Assembly (NCBI RefSeq): GCF_032118995.1
Contig: NC_092662.1
Span: forward strand, 372,001 to 436,000
Direction of reading: 5' to 3'
Source: Asterias amurensis
Taxonomy: Eukaryota; Echinodermata; Asteroidea; Forcipulatida; Asteriidae
Length of the DNA: 64,000 nt
Part shown: in pieces, positions 1-13,676 of the stretch
Position numbering within the stretch: position 1 is the stretch's first letter
Layout: every line of letters starts with the position of its first letter
Notes under the pieces: model-generated
What the model saw: the letters and a program-made list of their open reading frames with translations, nothing else
The model's database searches: none
What the model was told of the DNA's origin: nothing
Translations under genes and position numbers: made by a program

Positions 1-3000
1 ATTGCTTGCTTCCAAGTAGTGCCAAATTCTCTCACCAGTTGCTCCACACGACCTACAACATCAAGACAAAAAAGGCTTATAAATACTGGGACAAAGCCCT
101 TCCCTTAGCAATAGTGTACTAGGTTCTTTTATGTGCATGACACAACAAACAGGACCCACAGCTTTACATCTAAATCAATGCTTGCAGCAATAATGGTTAA
201 ATGTCTTGCTAAAAGATACAAGTGTCACTACCGGGACTCAAGCCCACACTCTGCTGAACAGAATTACCAGAGCTTGAGTCCGGTGCTGTTAACTGCTCAA
301 TTATGACGCACGTTCTTGCCGAATCTTTGGGTATGTTTCGATGCAGTGCCTATCAGACATTAGTGTAGCCAATCCCCCTATTAAACAACATCTACCATAA
401 ACACATAGCCATCCCTCAAAACTTACTTCAATAATAGTAAGTGTCTTGCCTAAAGACGCAAGAACTGAACTCGACTTACGATCTTGATTTTTCATCATGT
501 CCGCTTGGCCCCTCTCAAGACGTGACTCGGCATCTTTGACAAACATCATCATGGCACCAAAGTGTGGCATCAACACCTCCTCAACAAACTCATGAGTTCT
601 TGCCTCAAGAAGCTGCCGGAAGCTGTCCGATTCCCTAGAATCTTCCGCTGTCCTCTCCTGGTAGAAAAACAAACAGAGTGGATTATCAAAGTGAGTTTAA
701 CAATTTACCGACCATAGCGGCCACAAGCAGGGTTTGACTCGCATCGATTCACAAAGTAAAGGTCATGTCTGAAAGAAACAGAGTGGATTATCAAAGTGAA
801 TTTAACCATTTACAGACCATAGCAGCCACAAGCAGCTTGAACCAAAATGTCCAAAGCGGCTGAAAACGGCCGCAAGGTTTGACTAACATCAATTCACAAA
901 GTAAAGGTCATGTCTGAAAGAAACGTCCAAAGAATGGTGCCAAGATAAAAAGCCAAGAGGGACAAAAGAAGAAGAAAAACAAGAATGGGGCTTCAAAAAT
1001 TATGAGGGTTGGGACGATCCACTGGTGTTTTATTTAACTTGGCCATCAGATAAGGCAGAATACAATCTTCAGACTAAACTTGCTCTTAAAACTATTTTCT
1101 GGTAAACTCATCTAAACATCTTGAGACTTACATTGATGACATTGAGCATCATGTCATAATTATTGATAAGAAAGATGAGTTGCTCCTTCCGTAGTGGAAA
1201 CTCAGCCGCCATTCTCAGGATGAAGTTCTCTACATCTGACATGAGGCGGGCTAATAGCCGATTGACTCGCTCATCTGGGAATGTCTCGTTCAAACTCACG
1301 ATAGCGCCGGAGAATTCCGCGTATCTACGTGTGATCTGTTTGAAACATAAACAGTACACAAATATAACATGGTTTATTTCGGGTGAACAGTTGATATTAG
1401 CTCCCTGATGTATTACAAGTTGTGCATTATAAAAAAATAAAAATGCTTGGTAAAGGGCAAGGGTCAAGGAAAAGTAATTACAATAAAAGAACTTGCATTT
1501 GGGAATCCATCACAGCTGTCAAAATGTTTAAAATTGGCTACCAATACGGGCTAGAATAGATAGTAAAATTTTGGTTCTCAGTGTATCCATGGCATTGCCC
1601 CCATTTATCTTAGAAGTTTAGTTCGGGAGTAACCAGTAAAGTCCCTCGTTAACTAATTGTTTGTTTGCTCACGTAATGCGGTCTGATGTCGATGGAACCC
1701 ATCCTCTGTGGGTCTGCTTCCTTAATACTGTGGATATTCAGCTCCAAGATGTATTCAAAACGTGGCCATAACATTTCTAGAAGTGTCTCCCAATATCTGC
1801 AAAAACATGAAATATAAAAGGTGGATGATTGAGCAGGTTTAACCATGGAGCTACCTCCATGGTTAAACAATGTTTAAGTCAGAAAATATAATTAGCTGTT
1901 GCAAACTTCTTACCACCAAAAAGGACATATTGTATAAATGCAACAACAAAAAAGTTAATGGCCTGCTGTTTGAACCCTAGCAGAGTCTTTCTTGAAGGCT
2001 AAATGACAACACAACAAACATAAACGGGTAAGTAAGAGTAATATAAGCAGACAAGTGGAAATACATGAATAGAGAGTGAGTCAGAGAGCACACAGTAAAA
2101 ACAAACACAGAGAGACAAAAGGTGGGGGAGGGGTTGCAGGGAAGTGGCTGGTTTAACCACATGAAGATGGAAAACACAAAGGACAATATCAAATGTGGGA
2201 AGAGGGAGAAAAAGAAGGCAAGCTAAAAAGGGGGATACCTGTGAGGAAAAAGAGAAGGCAAAGCAGGAGGTGTTCCGGGTGAAATGCTACCAACACCTAA
2301 AAACGCAAAAACAAGAGATGTTCTGCGCTATACTCCGAACACCAATTAACTGTACAGCAGAAAATTTGAGGGTAGTCAACTTACTTGTCTAGGGCTGGCA
2401 CAGCTCGCTTGTGCATTAGCATCCGATACCTCAAGATGATGTGTAGACATAGATACACAGCAATGGAGTCAAAACACTCATTGGTGTACATGTCCATGTG
2501 TTTCTACAATTAAAACAGAACTTCATATCAAATCAAAACAGAACTTCTTATCTAATCAAGCAGACAATTTAGAGCAAGTTCGGGTGCACATTTAGTTTGC
2601 CTATGATTGATCACTGACTAACAATGTACATGAGCATTGATGTACACACTCCAACGACTCGTTTGAAAGTCTAGTCAACTATTGGTACGGTATTCAACAC
2701 TTCCATTTCCCACTGCTATTTTGCTATGGTGTCACTGGTTCCATTCTGTGTTTTACACGAGTTTGCATTAAACAAAACTACTGGGACCAGGGAAGAAATT
2801 ATGGTCCCGAGGCTGGTTCAAAATGGTCAACCAGCCTGGAGTACAGTCAAAATAGGTTGACATTTAGCTAACCATGGTGCACACTTGAGCTTGCTCTTAG
2901 TACACAGTCAACCCTCCTACTGTCAGACCATTTCACCTCACACATTGGGGTTTTGTGTGATAGATGCACTATGCCAGCCTGCAGTATGAAATATGGACAG

Positions 3001-6000
3001 TACACAAAAAGCTCGGTCACAAGTTACTCAACCCAGCTGAATGGCATTGAATAGTCAATCAGTTTAACAGAGTATTGGAAGATAAACTCGGCATTTTAAC
3101 AAGTTTCAACCGAATGAGTTGATATCTTACCAGGAACATGGAGAGTGTTTTTCCCATGATGGCGTTGAACAAGTCTTGGGCGCTGGAGCCAGACACCATG
3201 AAGAAATCACAAACAAACAGATACTCCCGGCAACAGTTGTCAAGGAGTGCGTAGTGTTGGCTGCGGAACAGACTCTCAAAAGTATGCTGAAATTCAAACA
3301 AATACAGAATGGCTGCTGACATAAAGGTCTGAAGCTACAGGTAGAACCCAATGTTGAGGTGGTATGTTTAAACAATTTGAATTGGCATCTTGACACTGGG
3401 TACAATCGTTTTTCTAGTGGTTAAGTTATCTGGGAATGCAGGGGTTGTGGTTTTGAATCCAACAGAAGCTGTATACGTTTTAATGCAGGACTCAAAGATC
3501 ACATCAGTATAGTTAACAAAATAGTAAACATTTTTATCCCTGATAAAAATTATTACTACTCTTTATGCTTTTTAGTTATTTGAATTATTTTATTGTAAAC
3601 AAAAAATAGAAAACAAAAACCAGAATAGTACCTTGGTATCATCTTTCTGTGCAGCGTGTGGAATAATAATTGGTGCTTCAAGATTGTTGTTGATGATGTT
3701 GCCACGGTTACCAAGAGTAAAAACAGTGGAGCGGTTTTTGAGAGACGGTTTGGAGAAAAATCGTGTGAAATGTTAAGGAAACGCAAACAAAAGGTAAAAA
3801 CAACAAGAAACTCATTTGAGTAATTCTGTGTTCAGAGTCAAAAATAGTTCAGAGTATAAAAAAGGATATCTCTTTTTGCAGTGTCTTCAACTCCCATCAA
3901 ATCCTCCTTGTCTGCAACCTCATCATACTGAGAATAAGAAGAAGAAGATAAAAAACATAGAGAATCAGAAGGTGCCATTGATTTAATCACTAAAAATGTC
4001 CACATCACCACTTGTCTTACATTTTTCAAATCAATCCAATTCATTTAGGTTTATAATTGACTAAAAAATTACACAATTCAAAGTGAATCCTTTTCGTAAA
4101 ATAGGTTAGACCACAGGGAACAAGATTCTTCCGTCAATTTCACACTTGGCCAGAAACCCCACAAGTCTAGATTAGTTTTTTTTTTTGTTTTTTTTAAAGC
4201 GTACTTTTTGATTTTTTCCTAAAGTATTTAAGGAAAAGCAATAGATTGGTGATTACTTCACAAATAAATGCTCATCAAAACTTGAATTATGAGAAGCAAT
4301 GGTTTAAAAAAAAAATCTAACCTTGTGGGGTAACTGGCTAAGTGTGAAATTGCTGGAAGAAATTTTTCCATTTGGTCTTTACTCACAAGACTAAAACCGT
4401 CTATAAATGAGTTTTAGATGAGTAGTCTTACCTGTAGTTTCATGAGTCTACTGATGTATCCTTTAAAGTATGAATAGTACACTTTACTCATTGTGTCCAC
4501 ATAGTCGTCACGTACCTCTTTGGCTATGTGCCGCTCATTGGCTAACAGGAACTCAAAGAAAAATCTACAAATATAAATGAGAGAAGTGGTTTTCAGGTCT
4601 TAAAGAAAAACAGGAGAAAATCAAGCTACTACTAATTTGAGGAAAATCCAAAGTTGTTCTACATTGTATGCTTTAAAAAAATCCACTCCAAGTCTGTACA
4701 AATTTTGTTTGCAGATAACATGTTTTCCGACATGAAGAATTTAACAAGTGGCAGACAAAGTTTGTGTAAACTTTCTGTTATTTTTTTTACTGCATTCCGT
4801 GCAAAGGATTGGGATGACCCACCTGAATTTCAGCATGGTGTTCTGTTGTAGCTGGTAGTTCGTCATTGGTTTCCTCATTTGGTTCACCTTCTGTAGTAGA
4901 AACTCACGAATCTTTGCTATTGCCTGAAACAAAAATGTTATTTCAACTTCATATTAAAATGGTTATAACAAAATGCCTTGTCAAGGCCAAGGATAAGCAT
5001 AACATGACAAAGTTCATTTAAAGAATAATACATTGGTCTTTTTTAGAAATTCTTCCCCATCCAAATAGTTTTCTTTAAAGTTTGCTTTGTAGAACTCAAT
5101 AAACAAATAATCATAACTTTTAAGCAATACACCATGTCAAGCTTATACTGCTATTCAAATTTAAGTGTTTTGATGGTGGTCATTTTAACAGGTCCATTGA
5201 CAAACAAAACAAAATATTTCTAGGAAAAAAGTTTCTCTTTGATTGAAAATAATCACGTACAGGTATGGTATAAAGGATTTTAAATCTCGAAGCTATTGGT
5301 TAAAAAGATGAGGTACAGACTAAATTTTAAGGATCAGCCAATATACCTTGAGTTTGAGCTTCTCTAAGATGTCCTGTACATCCTTACATGAGATGGCCTC
5401 CTTAAAGGACTGCTCCTTGACAAAGCTTATCTTGTGATTCAACTCATGGAGTTGCTCTAGGAACTGTCGCTCTGTGACCGATGTGTCTAAGATGTGACTG
5501 TATGTCAACAAGAAACAATACAAAATAAAAATCTCTCCAAAGGTTGGATTCCTGCTCTAGTCAAATTTTCTTTGTAAAACTCAAGATTGTTTAAATCTGC
5601 CCGGTCAGTTTCCCTTTGTGGCTGTTTACTTGATATTTGTACATAAAAAGTAAAGTGATCCATCTCCTTCCCCCACCAGTTTGTATCGTAAACTTTGGTG
5701 TGATCCCTGTCTACACGGCAGTTAAAAGATTGAATGGCTTCTGACTGGCACCCCCGAAAACATATTGACAAAATAGGGAGACTGCCAACATGTAAATAGT
5801 TGGATGATTGTCGGTGTAGCAGGAGATTCTGTCCCATCATACAGTGAACTGTGTACAAACTTCCTCTGATAGCGCCCTCTTTTGAATCCAGCCTACATGT
5901 AGGTTATTTTCCCGTATGGGGGGACAGAATTTGGTCAACCAATACATTTTAGTCAAAATTTACTCCAAAATAAAAGGGGGGGGGGAGAATTGCCACTTAC

Positions 6001-8162
6001 GTGATCATGGATTCCTGTACTGCCATCTCATCCACAAACTGACTGAGTTGCCCACGGACTGCTTGTCTGTTCTTCAGCTTGATGTTCATCGCGATGGATT
6101 GGTTCTGTAGCGTCTGGATCTCGGCGCTGAGGCTTCCTAGATCCGACTGAAATCCATTCAACATCTCCTCCATCCGCTGTAAGGCACAAACGCAAATCAG
6201 TTAATAATACTTAACAAGAATAGTATGTATATATTTGGCTCCTTTCAAGCCAAATGGACCCCAACCCAAGTAGAGCATACACCATTATTACCTCCTGCCA
6301 TGCTTACAGGGTTTATCCCTTCTGTCTAAAGCTTGACAGGTACTTACCTCAAGTATTGTGTCACATGCCGATATCTGGTTGTGTAAGCTGGCAATGTTTT
6401 GGCTTTCTTTAATATCTGTTAGATCAGTTAAGAGTTATTTATTAAGAAGTGTAAAGTATCAACAACCAGTTCAAATGCAACAAATTTCAAACACCTTATA
6501 TCCACTATAAATCCAACAACATCAACCAATGGTAACCTCTATCAACAAAAGTCCGCACATCCACTATAACTTTCATTGAAAATCCACCCATCCACTAACT
6601 TTCATCACCTTGAATGATTATTCTAAATCTAAACATTCTAAAACTCCACACTCTGGCTTTTATGGATGTCATTTTCTCAGTAGGGAAGTTCTGTACTGTA
6701 TCCACACACAATTATCCAGTCCACACACCTATACTCATTTTTCATATCCATTAGTTGAAGTCTTAAAGGATACAGTCTTGGATTGAGGCATTTTCCACTG
6801 TCTGGAGCTCGGCTTCAACCTGCTTGGAGTACTGACGAAGATCCACTCCCTGCAAATCAAATACACAGTAAGTCAAATCAGGGCAGAAACAATTCACAAA
6901 GGGTTGAAAAAATATTGTTAAACTCTTGTATTGTCGTATCCATTGCAGTTAGGTTTGGGGCAAGGTTTGGAGTGGGAAAGAGGGGGGTAGGTTTGTAGTG
7001 GGAAGAATTATACTTACCGATTCAAGAGCTGCTTTGACAACATCATCTTCTAGATTTTGTTGAATATGAATATCTACCTCATCAAGGATGAACTCATCTG
7101 ATGTTAGATCCAGAACACCAAGATTCAACTCGGGAAGATCCAAGCTCTGTAAATTGACATGCAATGGAAACAAAATCGCAATTAGTGGAACAACTTGAGA
7201 AATATGGCTCTTATTAAATATTAACCTTTTCAGATACTCTCATCATTGCTTTAAATAGACAGCAATTAATGCTATACTTATTTAACAACAATTCATACGT
7301 GTAGGACTGATGTTGTCCAGTTTGTTTGTCCTTTTGGTGATAGCTCAGTTTGTAAAGCACATCACCATCACGGATGTCAATGGTGGCGCTATTTTTATGC
7401 TCGATTTCCTCAAATTGTGTGACCATATCACCATCTACTCCTACTAGAACTCACTAATGAGGCTCATTCCCTGCGTCTCTGGAGACGATAGCGGTCAAAC
7501 CTTCCGGGAGTAAGCACCAACAATCCTGCCCATGTTACTAATTTATACTGGGGTTCAGAATGATCTGTAGCTTAATTCAGTTTTGGGAACAGTTTTTTGA
7601 TAGGGCTGCAGATTGACGTTGATGACTGCCATCTCCTATATTCGTTTAGAAATTTCTAATGATTTCTCATCAAATTCAAAAGATTGGATTGTGATCCTCT
7701 GGCTCTGGGTTGAACAATATTGCGATTTGATTTCCTGCACAAATTTATAGCTCAGCTGTCTGAATGTGTTATCATATTTATAATAAGGAAAACAAATAAC
7801 AAACATTGTCATCCAGAACTCTTTAAAAGTCCAAGGTTTTGTTATTATAAATTTATTTTCACAACACACCCACCCTCTTCCAACATGTCATACATAGCAG
7901 GCATAGCGAGAGGGCGCCCTAACTAATGAAATAAATGTCAACACAGAGAGAACACAGAACACAGAACTAGCACATCTGGCAGTGCTTTCTCGTTAAAAGA
8001 GTAACACTTCCACACAAGCGTTAACTAAATGATACACTAATCAACACTTTACATATCAATGGTTCATTTCTAGCATTGAAATTAATGACTATGTCCTATT
8101 TAAGACAAACTTGCCTCGTCTTCGTGGATAACATCCGCAGTTCTCACATCGGTCGTCGCCAT
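1..8162 (-). CDS. VPS52: VPS52, GARP/EARP tethering complex subunit (3' end outside window)
   Basis: Subunit of the GARP and EARP complexes, which tether endosome-derived vesicles at the trans-Golgi network and recycling endosomes. Sixteen exons read on the minus strand: 8115-8162, 7018-7146, 6774-6849, 6348-6415, 6001-6176, 5347-5497, 4823-4923, 4432-4564, 3870-3927, 3632-3762, 3131-3286, 2385-2503, 1673-1796, 1132-1335, 480-657, 1-52. Phases agree at every junction and give about 634 residues; human VPS52 has 723, so roughly the last 85-90 lie to the left. Diagnostic family stretches are TSDEFILDEVDIHIQ, REFLLQKVNQMRKPMTNYQ, FRSQHYALLDNCCREYLF and KEQLIFLINNYDMML. The start ATG at 8160-8162 opens a 16-codon first exon. 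The gene is divergent from RPS18. Introns 3 and 9 carry U12-type signals and intron 1 has a GC donor (separate entries). Identity is near certain; exact edges of each exon are from consensus sites and homology recalled from the human protein. Confidence 0.96.
192..298 (-). mobile_element. Degenerate tRNA-derived SINE fragment
   Basis: The minus strand shows an A-box-like start, a long variable region and GGGCTTGAGTCC in the B-box place. It resembles the better copy at 14592-14704 and the one at 41181-41260. It lies in the VPS52 intron between exons 15 and 16. Confidence 0.45.
1837..1868 (-). repeat. Perfect hairpin upstream of a VPS52 3' splice site
   Basis: Two 14-nt arms (1837-1850 and 1855-1868) are exact reverse complements around a 4-nt loop CTAC. 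On the VPS52 transcript the hairpin lies about 41-72 nt upstream of the acceptor of the exon 1673-1796, where a branch point would normally sit. Confidence 0.75.
3763..3869 (-). other. VPS52 intron 9, U12-type AT-AC (minor spliceosome)
   Basis: On the minus strand the exon ends AAAAGAG at 3870 and the intron opens ATATCCTTTT, the classical AT-AC U12 donor. TTCCTTAAC, a perfect U12 branch site, occupies 3772-3780. The intron ends CAC at 3763, with the branch adenosine about 10-11 nt away. Joining G|GA yields TAKR-GFFSKPSL, matching the conserved VPS52 GFFSKPSL stretch. The intron is only 107 nt. A GT-AG alternative keeping frame is not visible. Confidence 0.93.
5551..5626 (+). mobile_element. 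SINE tail fragment
   Basis: The stretch begins CTCTAGTCAAATTTTCTTTG and ends with GTCAGTTTCCCTTTGTGG. The beginning matches the 3' side of the SINE at 35399-35480. The end matches both arms of the hairpin at 42960-43021. It lies in a VPS52 intron; the tRNA-like head is missing. Confidence 0.45.
6416..6773 (-). other. VPS52 intron 3, U12-type GT-AG (minor spliceosome)
   Basis: On the minus strand the donor reads GTATCCTTTA from 6773, matching the U12 consensus exactly. A branch-site-like TCTTAAC lies at 6427-6433, with its branch adenosine about 12 nt from the acceptor AG at 6416-6417. The splice splits a Tyr codon (T|AT) and restores SIQDYIKESQNIASLHN, the counterpart of a conserved human VPS52 stretch. 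No other GT donor nearby restores this frame. Confidence 0.88.
7147..8114 (-). other. VPS52 intron 1, GC-AG type
   Basis: The first exon ends GAG at 8115 and continues directly with GCAAGT, the usual strong context of GC-AG introns. The acceptor ACAG lies at 7147-7150, before AGC TTG GAT. Joining these keeps frame (phase 0) into the conserved LTSDEFILDEVD region. No GT donor nearby preserves the frame. The intron is 968 nt. The rest of it shows no recognisable gene. Confidence 0.8.
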
Positions 8163-8303
8163 TTTGTTTCATTAGGTCGGACCTTTCCTCCATGTAACGC
8201 GCTACGTGATTGGCTTAGAGAGGGTCATTCTGAGACAGCTCGAAAACGTCATCCAATCACGTTTACTGTACAGGAGTTGTTGATGAACAGATCATTGGAC
8301 GGT
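8163..8303. promoter_or_regulatory. Bidirectional VPS52/RPS18 promoter
   Basis: Only 141 bp separate the VPS52 start codon from the presumed RPS18 transcription start at 8304. No TATA box is seen. Two CCAAT boxes face each other as a perfect 9-bp inverted repeat: CGTGATTGG at 8205-8213 and CCAATCACG at 8253-8261. An ACGTCA CRE half-site is at 8246-8251. The symmetry suits NF-Y-type activation of both genes. That these boxes are used is inference. Confidence 0.75.
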
Positions 8304-8310
8304 CTTTTCC
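8304..8310 (+). promoter_or_regulatory. 5' TOP motif and likely RPS18 transcription start
   Basis: CTTTTCC begins a 26-nt leader running to the ATG at 8330. Ribosomal protein mRNAs usually start at a C within such a pyrimidine tract, which subjects translation to mTOR/LARP1 control. Position and length fit this role well. Confidence 0.75.
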
Positions 8311-8329
8311 AATCCATCAAGCAGGCAAA

Positions 8330-10716
<2,387 letters not shown>

Positions 10717-10840
10717 CATGTCAGATATTGCTATTTGTAGTAAACTGGCTCAGTTGAACTTGTTGCAAGTTAGGGAATATAAAACACACTGCAAACAAAA
10801 TGCCAGACTCATGATGTAAATTAAAACGGTTTGAAAGATC

Positions 10841-10846
10841 AATAAA
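10841..10846 (+). terminator. RPS18 polyadenylation signal
   Basis: AATAAA lies 188 nt after the RPS18 stop, the first canonical hexamer downstream of the stop. The cleavage site itself is not visible. The sequence from here to 11039 shows nothing else recognisable. Confidence 0.6.
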
Positions 10847-11039
10847 TGCCCACAAATGGGAGTATTGGATTAAAATTACTGTTTCAGTTGTCATTATTGG
10901 TTTGTTTTCTCTTAAAGGGAGGGTGGTAAACCTTTGGTTATTACTCACAAAAGTTATGACCCTAAAACCCCACTTGGTAAAGGGCATTGGAGAGCCGTTA
11001 TTGTTGTAAAACATTGTTGGAAACAACACCAGATTAATG

Positions 11040-11169
11040 TAGTTGTAGAGAAAGACTTGACATCTGAAAGCACAAGATTCTGTGCAACAAGGGTGTTTTT
11101 CCTTTCAACTTTGGTGACCACAATGGAGCCCAAATTTTTATAGGTTTGTTATTGAATGCAGGTGTGTGG
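11040..11169 (+). repeat. Isolated partial unit of the 1186-bp repeat
   Basis: About 130 bp from AGTTGTAGAGAAAG to GGTGTGTGG match the segments starting at 12121 and 13307 inside the array with few changes. After it the sequence switches to LINE-like DNA instead of continuing through the unit. Confidence 0.85.
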
Positions 11170-11370
11170 AAATGCCTTCACTCCTCAGCACCTGTCTATC
11201 TCAACAATCTTCTCTCCATTTATCATCGCGACATCCGACTCCGGAAATTGGACGCCGCAACAAAACTTACTCCCACCGTCTGTAAGAAACTGGTTGGTCA
11301 GGGTGCCTTTGGTTATAGCGGCCCCAACCTATGGAACAAACTCCCCTCAGAAATCCGCCAGTCTGACTTA
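11170..11370 (+). mobile_element. Non-LTR retrotransposon fragment (reverse transcriptase C-terminal tail)
   Basis: The plus strand encodes APVYLNNLLSIYHRDIRLRK, then GAFGYSGPNLWNKLPSEIRQ. This is the conserved tail after the reverse transcriptase domain in CR1/Jockey-group LINE ORF2 proteins (P-x-Y-L-x-x-L-L ... A-P-x-L-W-N-x-L-P-x-x-I-R). Only about 65 residues remain, with no polymerase motifs, so it is a dead 5'-truncated piece. Its right end runs into a short copy (about 22 bp) of repeat-unit sequence, which occurs again at 11456. Confidence 0.8.
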
Positions 11371-12369
11371 ATTGAATACAAAAGGATAATATACAATAAG
11401 TACATTTTATTAGACTGGCTTTTGGTAAAAATATAATACTGAATAAATCAATATTAATTGAATACAAAAGGATAATATTTCATAATCATAGCTGCAGTAA
11501 CATTCACATGACATGTACATCAATGAATACTGAATTTGCCTCCAAGCCTCGGGTTTCAATGCATGGGTTTGAAAGTGGAAAAACATGGCTGCACCGCAAG
11601 TCCATGAAAAGGGTTGAGCCACTGCAAGATGACAAGGGTTGAGCCACTGCAAGAGGACAATAATACCTATCCAAATATGTGATCCGGTCATGCAAAATGA
11701 GTTGTTTGTCGACCCAGATCTTCTTTTTTTTCCTTTCGGTACATTTGAAAAGAGCATTCTACCCTTGAATACTGTTTAAACAGTGACGGATATGTGCGGT
11801 ATATAAGAAGCCATTATTTTTATTAATAGTGAATTTCAAATTGATTTCTCTTATAAAATTATAATTCTAACTAAAGTATAAACAGCACACCATTCATTTC
11901 TTAAAAAGTGCAGAATAATGCAAAATAAAAATGTTAACAAGCTTTGGTGGCTGAATAAAATTTAACTTGGTTAAAAAATATAAGACCAGACAAATTATAT
12001 GAATAACGTAAGTATGCAATATGTAAATTCAGAAAGAAAAAAAAAAAACGATTTATAGCCTTGTCTAAGGATTTCCCTTGTCCATAATCATACAAGTGCC
12101 CTAAAATAACTGAATATTTTAGTTGTAGAGAAAGGCTTGACATCTGAAAGCACAAGATTCTGTGCAACAAGGGTGTTTTTCCTTTCAACTTTGACGACCA
12201 CAATGGAGCCCAAATTTTTATAGGTTTGTTATTGAATGCAGGTGTGTGGGATATACCAAATGAGGATACTGGTCTTTGATAATTACCAAAAGTAAAACAT
12301 TTCCTATGCATGTACATTACACCTGTACAAGATTTTCAGAATTTAAAACAATGTACAGGATTTGGACAA

Positions 12370-12490
12370 CTTTTAGTACGGCGCCACCACTCCATCACTC
12401 ATTTTTACAAAAAGGATATCTTATTGAGGTAAATTAAAGTATTAACTACATATCGAATGAAAAAGTGGTGGCGCCATACGGAAATTTTTC
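12370..12490. mobile_element. Foldback MITE-like element, copy B
   Basis: Same family as 8763-8881: GGCGCCACCACTCCATCACT on the left and AAAAGTGGTGGCGCCATACG on the right. It sits inside copy 1 of the 1186-bp repeat. Confidence 0.8.
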
Positions 12491-13555
12491 ACAGAATTTG
12501 AACAGTATAACAATTTTTATGAACGTCATTAACACTTCAGTTATTAGAATTAAAGAAGTACATTTTATAAATTACATGTAAAAAAGTACATTTTATTAGA
12601 CTGGCTTTTGGTAAAAATATAATACTGAATAAATCAATATTAATTGAATACAAAAGGATAATATTTCATAATCATAGCTGCAGTAACATTCACATGACAT
12701 GTACATCAATGAATACTGAATTTGCCTCCAAGCCTCGGGTTTCAATGCATGGGTTTGAAAGTGGAAAAACATGGCTGCACCGCAAGTCCATGACAAGGGT
12801 TGAGCCACTGCAAGATGACAAGGGTTGAGCCACTGCAAGAGGACAATAATACCTATCCAAATATGTGATCCGGTCATGCAAAATGAGTTGTTTGTCGACC
12901 CAGATCTTCTTTTTTTTCCTTTCGGTACATTTGAAAAGAGCATTCTACCCTTGAATACTGTTTAAACAGTGACGGATATGTGCGGTATATAAGAAGCCAT
13001 TATTTTTATTAATAGTGAATTTCAAATTGATTTCTCTTATAAAATTATAATTCTAACTAAAGTATAAACAGCACACCATTCATTTCTTAAAAAGTGCAGA
13101 ATAATGCAACATAAAAATGTTAACAAGCTTTGGTGGCTGAATAAAATTTAACTTGGTTAAAAAATATAAGACCAGACAAATTATATGAATAACGTAAGTA
13201 TGCAATATGTAAATTCAGAAAGAAAAAAAAAAAACGATTTATAGCCTTGTCTAAGGATTTCCCTTGTCCATAATCATACAAGTGCCCTAAAATAACTGAA
13301 TATTTTAGTTGTAGAGAAAGGCTTGACATCTGAAAGCACAAGATTCTGTGCAACAAGGGTGTTTTTCCTTTCAACTTTGACGACCACAATGGAGCCCAAA
13401 TTTTTATAGGTTTGTTATTGAATGCAGGTGTGTGGGATATACCAAATGAGGATACTGGTCTTTGATAATTACCAAAAGTAAAACATTTCCTATGCATGTA
13501 CATTACACCTGTACAAGATTTTCAGAATTTAAAACAATGTACAGGATTTGGACAA

Positions 13556-13676
13556 CTTTTAGTACGGCGCCACCACTCCATCACTCATTTTTACAAAAAG
13601 GATATCTTATTGAGGTAAATTAAAGTATTAACTACATATCGAATGAAAAAGTGGTGGCGCCATACGGAAATTTTTC
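13556..13676. mobile_element. Foldback MITE-like element, copy C
   Basis: This copy lies exactly 1186 bp after copy B and appears identical to it, so it was duplicated with the array and did not insert separately. Confidence 0.8.
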
